From NCBI GenBank assembly GCA_021736565.1, contig JAIPFO010000042.1:1-15849 (forward strand): a stretch of 15,849 bases of DNA. Direction: 5' to 3'. The translations under genes and the position numbers were made by a program. The DNA is from Phycisphaerae bacterium (GTDB taxonomy: Bacteria; Planctomycetota; Phycisphaerae; Sedimentisphaerales; SM23-30). The notes beneath the pieces are model-generated. The model worked only from the letters and a program-made list of their open reading frames with translations. It was not told the DNA's origin and made no database searches. Below, in pieces: positions 7,411-15,849 of this stretch; position 1 is the stretch's first letter, and every line of letters begins with the position of its first letter.

Positions 7411-8811
7411 CTATTTTTTATTCCGTAACTGATCAACACGTTCACGTGCGTCCCGAAAGTTAAAATCGATCTGGGCAACCCGCCGATAATTATTCAAGGC
7501 CTCTTCGGCGTTATCATTGGCTTCGTTTGCCCGGCCCAGGTTATAAAGTAATTCTTTAGCCAATCCGCTCTCCTGGTTGTCTAGTAAATCAAAGGCCTGC
7601 TGGAATGAATCAATGGCGTCAGTATACCATTTTTTGTGATAGAAACACTGGCCAATATAATTCACCGCGGAGATGCGATGTCTCGGGTCGCTCCTGGCCT
7701 CCTGGAACAGTGGGATCGCCTGGTCATATTGCTTATCGCGTAAGAGGCATTTGGCATATTCAAATTTCATTCGGCGATCCGCGGGGAAATTCCTGACGCA
7801 TTCCAGATGATGCTCTAATTCCACATTTAAGAGCTCTCTGGACGCCTGGGCGACTTGCTGGCGAAGGTCTTCGTTATGAGGATCTTGGTTAGTTTGTTTT
7901 TGCAGTTCTGTCAGATGCCGCCGAGCCTGCTTGATCTTGATCTCATTGGCACGCTGTTTATATGAGAACTGATCGGTCTGGTCAAACGCTTTCAATAAAA
8001 CTTCAACCGCTTCATCCTCATTCGTATCGGTATCGGTATCACAAAGGGCCTTGATCAGTCGGTCAATAAATTCCGGGGCGGATGGATTATCCTTATAATC
8101 CGCGCGGGCCTCTTTGACGGCCTCGAGGAGAAAATCACTCGATTTTGACATCACATCCTGCGAGCGGATCTTTTCCTGCCCCTCTTTGTCCTTGATACTG
8201 CTGGTAAAATCAGTCTCGTCGTCGTATTTTCCCTTTTGCATCGTGGACTGGGCCGATAAGCTTCGCAGGGCATTTTGAAGGTCCGTATTGCCCGGTTTTA
8301 TTTGTAATGCCAACTGACAGGCCTGAACCGCCCTGGCATATATTTCAAGTTTTTCGTAAATCGTGCGAAGGAAGATATAAATATTGAAATCCGGTTTTTT
8401 GCTACGCAAATTACCGTCCAGAAGAATATCGGCCATCCAAGCGGAGGTCTGCGAATATCCGGACTCATAGGCCGCCTGGACCATACTCTTCATATGGCTC
8501 AGATTTTCTGGTTCTTTACTTAAGAGGTATTCAGCCTTGAGCATTGCATCTTTAGGGCTCTTACCGGATGCTTTTTTGTACTTGGAGCCATCGCCGTAGG
8601 CTGATTTTTTGCCTCCATCAGCCTTACGTCGCAAGGCGATCTCCCGGAGCGGTTTATGTCCTTGGTCTAAAGCTTCCGGCCAGAATGAAAGACCGTCCAG
8701 GTACAATTCAATCGCATAGTCATATTGCAACGCATACGCCACTTCGCCTCCCTTGGAGAAGAAGTCCCGAGCGCGAACTTTAAGTTCTTCTGGAAACTCT
8801 AAATTGGACAC
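7411..8811 (-). CDS. Soluble TPR-repeat protein of unknown function
   Basis: 466 residues from a GTG at 8809-8811; no SD is visible and no in-frame ATG lies nearby. No signal peptide or membrane segment, so it is probably cytoplasmic. Helix-turn-helix TPR patterns are clear at about 142-187 (ending ALQIKPGN..LQNAL), and again as three consecutive repeats at about 343-460 (AKCLLRDKQYDQAIPLFQEA, IGQCFYHKKWYTDAIDSFQQA, LGRANEANDNAEEALNNYRR). The middle is charged, with a Lys-rich linker (62-86) and an acidic DTDTDTNEDE patch (259-267) encoded by a hexanucleotide repeat. TPR domains hold protein partners; nothing shows which. Similar long TPR proteins are common in planctomycete genomes (general knowledge). 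rpsT follows on the same strand after 71 bases. Confidence 0.85.
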   Translation of the reverse strand: MSNLEFPEELKVRARDFFSKGGEVAYALQYDYAIELYLDGLSFWPEALDQGHKPLREIALRRKADGGKKSAYGDGSKYKKASGKSPKDAMLKAEYLLSKEPENLSHMKSMVQAAYESGYSQTSAWMADILLDGNLRSKKPDFNIYIFLRTIYEKLEIYARAVQACQLALQIKPGNTDLQNALRSLSAQSTMQKGKYDDETDFTSSIKDKEGQEKIRSQDVMSKSSDFLLEAVKEARADYKDNPSAPEFIDRLIKALCDTDTDTNEDEAVEVLLKAFDQTDQFSYKQRANEIKIKQARRHLTELQKQTNQDPHNEDLRQQVAQASRELLNVELEHHLECVRNFPADRRMKFEYAKCLLRDKQYDQAIPLFQEARSDPRHRISAVNYIGQCFYHKKWYTDAIDSFQQAFDLLDNQESGLAKELLYNLGRANEANDNAEEALNNYRRVAQIDFNFRDARERVDQLRNKK

Positions 8812-9006
8812 TATATCGCTTATGGCAATCTATCTCTTTAAACTATAATAGGTTACATTCATTGCTTATTGAACGCGCTTCACGTATCAGTAATTTTATG
8901 AACCCAACATTTTATCAAGAAATAATAACCTGTCAACAAAAATTGATGCTTTTGAGCCGATTTAGTCTTAAGAACATTCTTTTTTTTCGGTTGTTCCGGC
9001 GTCAAA

Positions 9007-9042
9007 GGGCATTTAATGCTAGAAAAAACGACTTTTTAACGC
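9007..9042 (-). repeat. Intergenic repeat core, copy 4 (divergent)
   Basis: On the minus strand GCGTTAAAAAGTCGTTTTTT followed by CTAGCATTAAATGCCC, which aligns to copy 2 with a few changes, keeping the AAGTCG centre and the GCATTAAA tail. Immediately left, GGCGTCAAA (8999-9006 approximately) gives an imperfect inverted partner to its right end. Confidence 0.4.
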
Positions 9043-9167
9043 AAAAATCTCAATTTTTATAATTTTGATATCAGGATAAATCCCGGAGGATAAACCCGTT
9101 TTCCAATCCCCTCCCCCCTATTTTTTCGCTATTGAAACAGATTTGCGATGGACCTCCATTAATCTAT

Positions 9168-9197
9168 TTGACATTTGCGCTCCCAAAACGTGATAAT
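9168..9197 (+). promoter_or_regulatory. Sigma70-type promoter of def
   Basis: TTGACA (9168-9173) and GATAAT (9192-9197) with an 18-base spacer, or TGATAA (9191-9196) with 17. The predicted transcript start near 9204 gives an 80-base leader before the def ATG at 9286. Confidence 0.65.
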
Positions 9198-9285
9198 ACA
9201 CCAGGGGTTGATTGACGACCCAATTTAATCCCCATTACAACTTCCGATAAAGAATTTTCTGCCACAGCAACAGGACCCAGATTTA

Positions 9286-9807
9286 ATGCAACCCAACACC
9301 ATAAAAAGCCGTCATTTACAAATCGTACACTACCCGAACCCCCTTCTCAAAAAAATAGCACAGCCCATCACCGAGATCACTTCGGATATCGTTGAACTGG
9401 CGGAGCGGATGACCTTCATGATGGAAGAATCCAATGGGATCGGGCTGGCCGCCCCGCAGGTCGGTATTTCCCTGCGACTGGTTGTCATAAGCATTACCGG
9501 AAAGCAAGAAGACGCACGGATATTAATTAATCCGGTCCTGAGTGATTTACAGGGCGTCTCGGAGTCCGAAGAAGGGTGCCTCTCGCTTCCCGGTGTCTAT
9601 GGCAACGTAAAACGCGCGGCATCCTGTTCGGTCACAGCGCAAGACATCGATGGCAATTCATTCATGTTGGACGCCGTTGACCTGGCGGCTACAGTGGCAC
9701 AGCATGAGGTGGACCACCTGGACGGCAAACTGTTTATCGATCGCCTAAGTACATTGCAGCATATAAAATGTCGACGATCCATTAAACAACTGGAAAAGGA
9801 GTATTAA
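9286..9807 (+). CDS. def: Peptide deformylase
   Basis: 173 residues with the three diagnostic motifs in order: GIGLAAPQVG (51-60), EGCLSLPG (96-103, metal ligand Cys98) and QHEVDHLDG (139-147, ligands His140 and His144, catalytic Glu141). Gln58 of the first motif is kept. Length and spacing are normal. The enzyme removes the formyl group from the N-terminal Met of nascent proteins at the ribosome exit, using Fe2+ or a similar metal. The start has only a distant AGGA (about ten bases upstream). It is first in a two-gene unit with the lipoprotein gene, 2 bases downstream. Confidence 0.96.
   Translation: MQPNTIKSRHLQIVHYPNPLLKKIAQPITEITSDIVELAERMTFMMEESNGIGLAAPQVGISLRLVVISITGKQEDARILINPVLSDLQGVSESEEGCLSLPGVYGNVKRAASCSVTAQDIDGNSFMLDAVDLAATVAQHEVDHLDGKLFIDRLSTLQHIKCRRSIKQLEKEY
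9796..9801 (+). promoter_or_regulatory. Shine-Dalgarno inside the def 3' end, for the lipoprotein GTG
   Basis: AAGGAG lies in the last codons of def, 8 bases before the GTG at 9810. It fixes the GTG start and suggests coupled translation. Confidence 0.75.
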
Positions 9808-9809
9808 CA

Positions 9810-10415
9810 GTGACGTTTAGAGCAATTCATTGGGGAAAAAACAATCTTAGGCCCGCCCCTGTTTTACCGGGCCGGCTCGTTCTGATCACTCTGGGTTTGG
9901 CTATGTTTTTCCAGGCGGGTTGCACCCAACCACAACGTCAGGCCGAGAGCAAGCCTGTTCGCGTGCATTCCGATATGGTTACGTTATGGCCCCTATGCCA
10001 GGAAGCGATAAAAGAGAGGGGCTTCCAGATTTATTACCGGAATTTTAACCAGGGAATTCTCGAAACGTACCCCTTGATCAGTAAACAATGGTTTGAACCG
10101 TGGCATTCGGATGTGGTTGACGGTCGATCCCTGCTGGAATCCAGCATGCATACCCTTCAACGGCAGGTTACTCTGGAAATAATCCGAGTGGACGACCAGC
10201 AGCATGAATTGAAATGCCGGGTTGATGTTGAGCGAATTTCACTTACCGAAGATTTTACCAGTAATCTCGTCAGGGCCCGAGATATGCTTTCCAATTCGAA
10301 TATGCAACTTATTAAAGACCCTGACGACCTCTCAGATATCAAGCAATGGGTGCCCCTGGGAAATGATGCCGCCCTGGAAGAAGCGATTCTTCGATCAATA
10401 AGTAGCAAACTATGA
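9810..10415 (+). CDS. Putative lipoprotein of unknown function
   Basis: 201 residues from a GTG at 9810-9812, with SD AAGGAG (9796-9801) lying inside the last codons of def and an 8-base gap. An ATG choice further in (about residue 32) would destroy the signal sequence. N-terminus: basic region, hydrophobic stretch GRLVLITLGLAMFFQAGC, then Cys38; the -3 position of the lipobox is Gln, which is not ideal, but A-G-C is right. The mature part is a compact mixed domain of about 160 residues beginning with HSDMVTLWPLCQEAIKERGFQIYYRN, which I do not recognise. Planctomycetes often carry such small envelope lipoproteins. Coupling to def is probably only operonic. A hairpin with a TTCG loop follows the stop. 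Confidence 0.8.
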   Translation: MTFRAIHWGKNNLRPAPVLPGRLVLITLGLAMFFQAGCTQPQRQAESKPVRVHSDMVTLWPLCQEAIKERGFQIYYRNFNQGILETYPLISKQWFEPWHSDVVDGRSLLESSMHTLQRQVTLEIIRVDDQQHELKCRVDVERISLTEDFTSNLVRARDMLSNSNMQLIKDPDDLSDIKQWVPLGNDAALEEAILRSISSKL

Positions 10416-10427
10416 CATGGGAAAGAT

Positions 10428-10448
10428 GATAAGCATTCGTGCTTTATC
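10428..10448 (+). terminator. Hairpin with TTCG loop after the lipoprotein gene
   Basis: GATAAGCA (10428-10435), TTCG, TGCTTTATC (10440-10448): an 8-bp stem with one bulged T and a stable tetraloop, 12 bases after the stop. No T tract follows directly; TATTATTTTT appears about 40 bases later. Its role as a terminator is uncertain. Confidence 0.35.
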
Positions 10449-10502
10449 CAGCCGCACGAGAGCCGGTTCTTCGCCCGGACAGATATTATTTTTAACCCGA
10501 AC

Positions 10503-10531
10503 TTGACGTTTCTGCCTCAATTGACTATAGT
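10503..10531 (+). promoter_or_regulatory. Sigma70-type promoter of the tRNA-Arg gene
   Basis: TTGACG (10503-10508), exactly 17 bases, TATAGT (10526-10531). The predicted start at about 10538 is just before the mature tRNA 5' end at 10546. Confidence 0.75.
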
Positions 10532-10556
10532 TGGGAATTATTGATGCGCCCGTAGC

Positions 10557-15271
<4,715 letters not shown>

Positions 15272-15322
15272 AATGCCTTCTATTCCGGTACGGCCCAATC
15301 CGGGTCACACTGGCTTATCCGC

Positions 15323-15420
15323 TTATTTGGCTTTCAGCAAAAACACTTCGCCGGCTGAATCGGTTCGGCCGTCGCTGGCAATTTTTGCCCCGGCCCGATG
15401 GCGTTAGTTTTACTTTATAA
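15323..15420 (-). pseudogene. Possible C-terminal gene remnant of unknown family
   Basis: Minus strand: IASDGRTDSAGEVFLLKAK and a TAA stop (15323-15325), preceded after one frame change near the G-rich stretch by VKLTPSGRGK. The joined string looks like the end of a secreted or enzyme domain, but it is only about 30 residues long and I recognise no family. It could be chance. Confidence 0.25.
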
Positions 15421-15439
15421 ATAATCTGGCGCTTCTTGC

Positions 15440-15636
15440 GCCCGCTGATAAGCGATGATACGATTTCAAGAGTCCAGAAAACGCTCAAGGCAAATTATTT
15501 TAGCATTGTCGAGAGCTTCATGTCTCGGCTCTATTCTTTTAACAGGAGATTGATGAATTCGTTCATAATAATAATACTCCACATACGAATTAATAGCATA
15601 TTCAAGTTGCTTAACTGATGACAAAATCAGAAAAAT
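15440..15636 (-). pseudogene. DDE transposase remnant (integrase-core, IS481/IS3-like C-terminus)
   Basis: Minus strand frame 1 (15467-15636): VKQLEYAINSYVEYYYYERI followed by HQSPVKRIEPRHEALDNAKI and ICLERF, matching the end of the retroviral-type integrase core, where [YF]xxYYxxERxHQ and CxERLGGLL are usual. After a frame change at about 15470-15477 the next frame reads SGLLKSYHRLSA, the expected continuation of LGGLLKSYHR. N-terminal and catalytic DDE parts are missing. No terminal inverted repeats were seen. Naming the exact IS family would need a search. Confidence 0.55.
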
Positions 15637-15849
15637 ATTCAAAATGTAAAGATAGTATCACATATGGCATTTGTGCGGAATCTTTAAATGGATGGGCCTT
15701 AGGGGAATTGATGAGTCCATTTCGAATCGGCATAAAAGGTTCTGCTTACTGGATTGATATTGGGCGTTCTGGTGAAAGATGTATTTCTGACTCGTTCCAA
15801 TCGATACAACAGCGATGAATGTCAACCGTAGCATTAATAATAACTTCCG
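15637..15849. other. Right end, nothing assignable
   Basis: A 66-codon plus-strand frame (15618-15818) starts on the stop codon of a shadow frame antisense to the transposase remnant. It has no SD and no recognisable content, so I do not call it a gene. No repeat or RNA was seen. Confidence 0.3.

Larger units (their letters stand above)
8812..9285. other. Divergent intergenic region between the TPR gene and def
   Basis: About 470 bases without a credible gene. On the minus strand TTCAAT, a 17-base gap and TATTAT (about 8846-8874) form a weak promoter candidate for the TPR gene. In the middle lies repeat copy 4 (9007-9042). On the right is a good plus-strand promoter for def (9168-9197). The rest is AT-rich with several T or A runs and a C-rich patch near 9110-9120. 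Confidence 0.5.

Noticed and set aside
8024..8040. TATCGG hexamer repeat
   Set aside because: Only about three units, inside the TPR gene and explained by its DTDTDT codons.
15618..15818. 66-codon plus-strand frame starting on a preceding stop codon
   Set aside because: No SD, no recognisable motif, and the upstream overlapping frame is the antisense of a transposase remnant.

Overview
The window reads as ordinary bacterial chromosome with a decayed mobile-element scar at its right end. Protein style (PhoA-type phosphatase, LarC, long TPR proteins, a Cys/Phe-rich pentapeptide protein, the bS20 N-terminus AHSLSAKKRIRQN, a large secreted GH2 with carbohydrate-binding C-terminus), frequent starts without Shine-Dalgarno and an integrase type that reads into a tRNA gene suggest a Planctomycetota member, probably Phycisphaerae-like. 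This taxonomic call is inference from protein style; no marker was searched.

Left part (1-5404), all on the minus strand in the order ubiE -> unknown membrane/TPR-like protein -> secreted alkaline phosphatase -> larC (cut by the window edge). The roughly 390- and 300-base gaps between the first three suggest separate transcription units; phosphatase and larC are 61 bases apart and could be cotranscribed. Centre (5568-6790), plus strand: a pentapeptide-repeat protein whose stop codon overlaps the start of a metallo-beta-lactamase-fold hydrolase, a tight two-gene unit. Next (6972-8811), minus strand: a soluble TPR protein followed by rpsT (bS20) and a strong intrinsic terminator. Then (9168-10415), plus strand: a good sigma70-type promoter, def (peptide deformylase) and a 2-base-spaced lipoprotein gene.

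Right part (10503-15849): a tRNA-Arg(CCU) with its own promoter; a frameshifted, 5'-truncated tyrosine integrase on the opposite strand whose last codons are antisense to the tRNA; a 1300-residue secreted LacZ-type GH2 beta-galactosidase with its own SD; then two minus-strand gene remnants, the second a frameshifted DDE transposase tail. The layout suggests an old integration at the tRNA, with the GH2 gene as likely cargo, although the distal attachment site is not in the window.

Between genes there is a family of related short repeats with the core GCRTCAAAAGTCRATTT (four good copies, one weak), and three copies of a small palindrome TGACGC-NN-GCGTC. These are the least explained structures here. 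I see no CRISPR array, no rRNA and no clear defence system.
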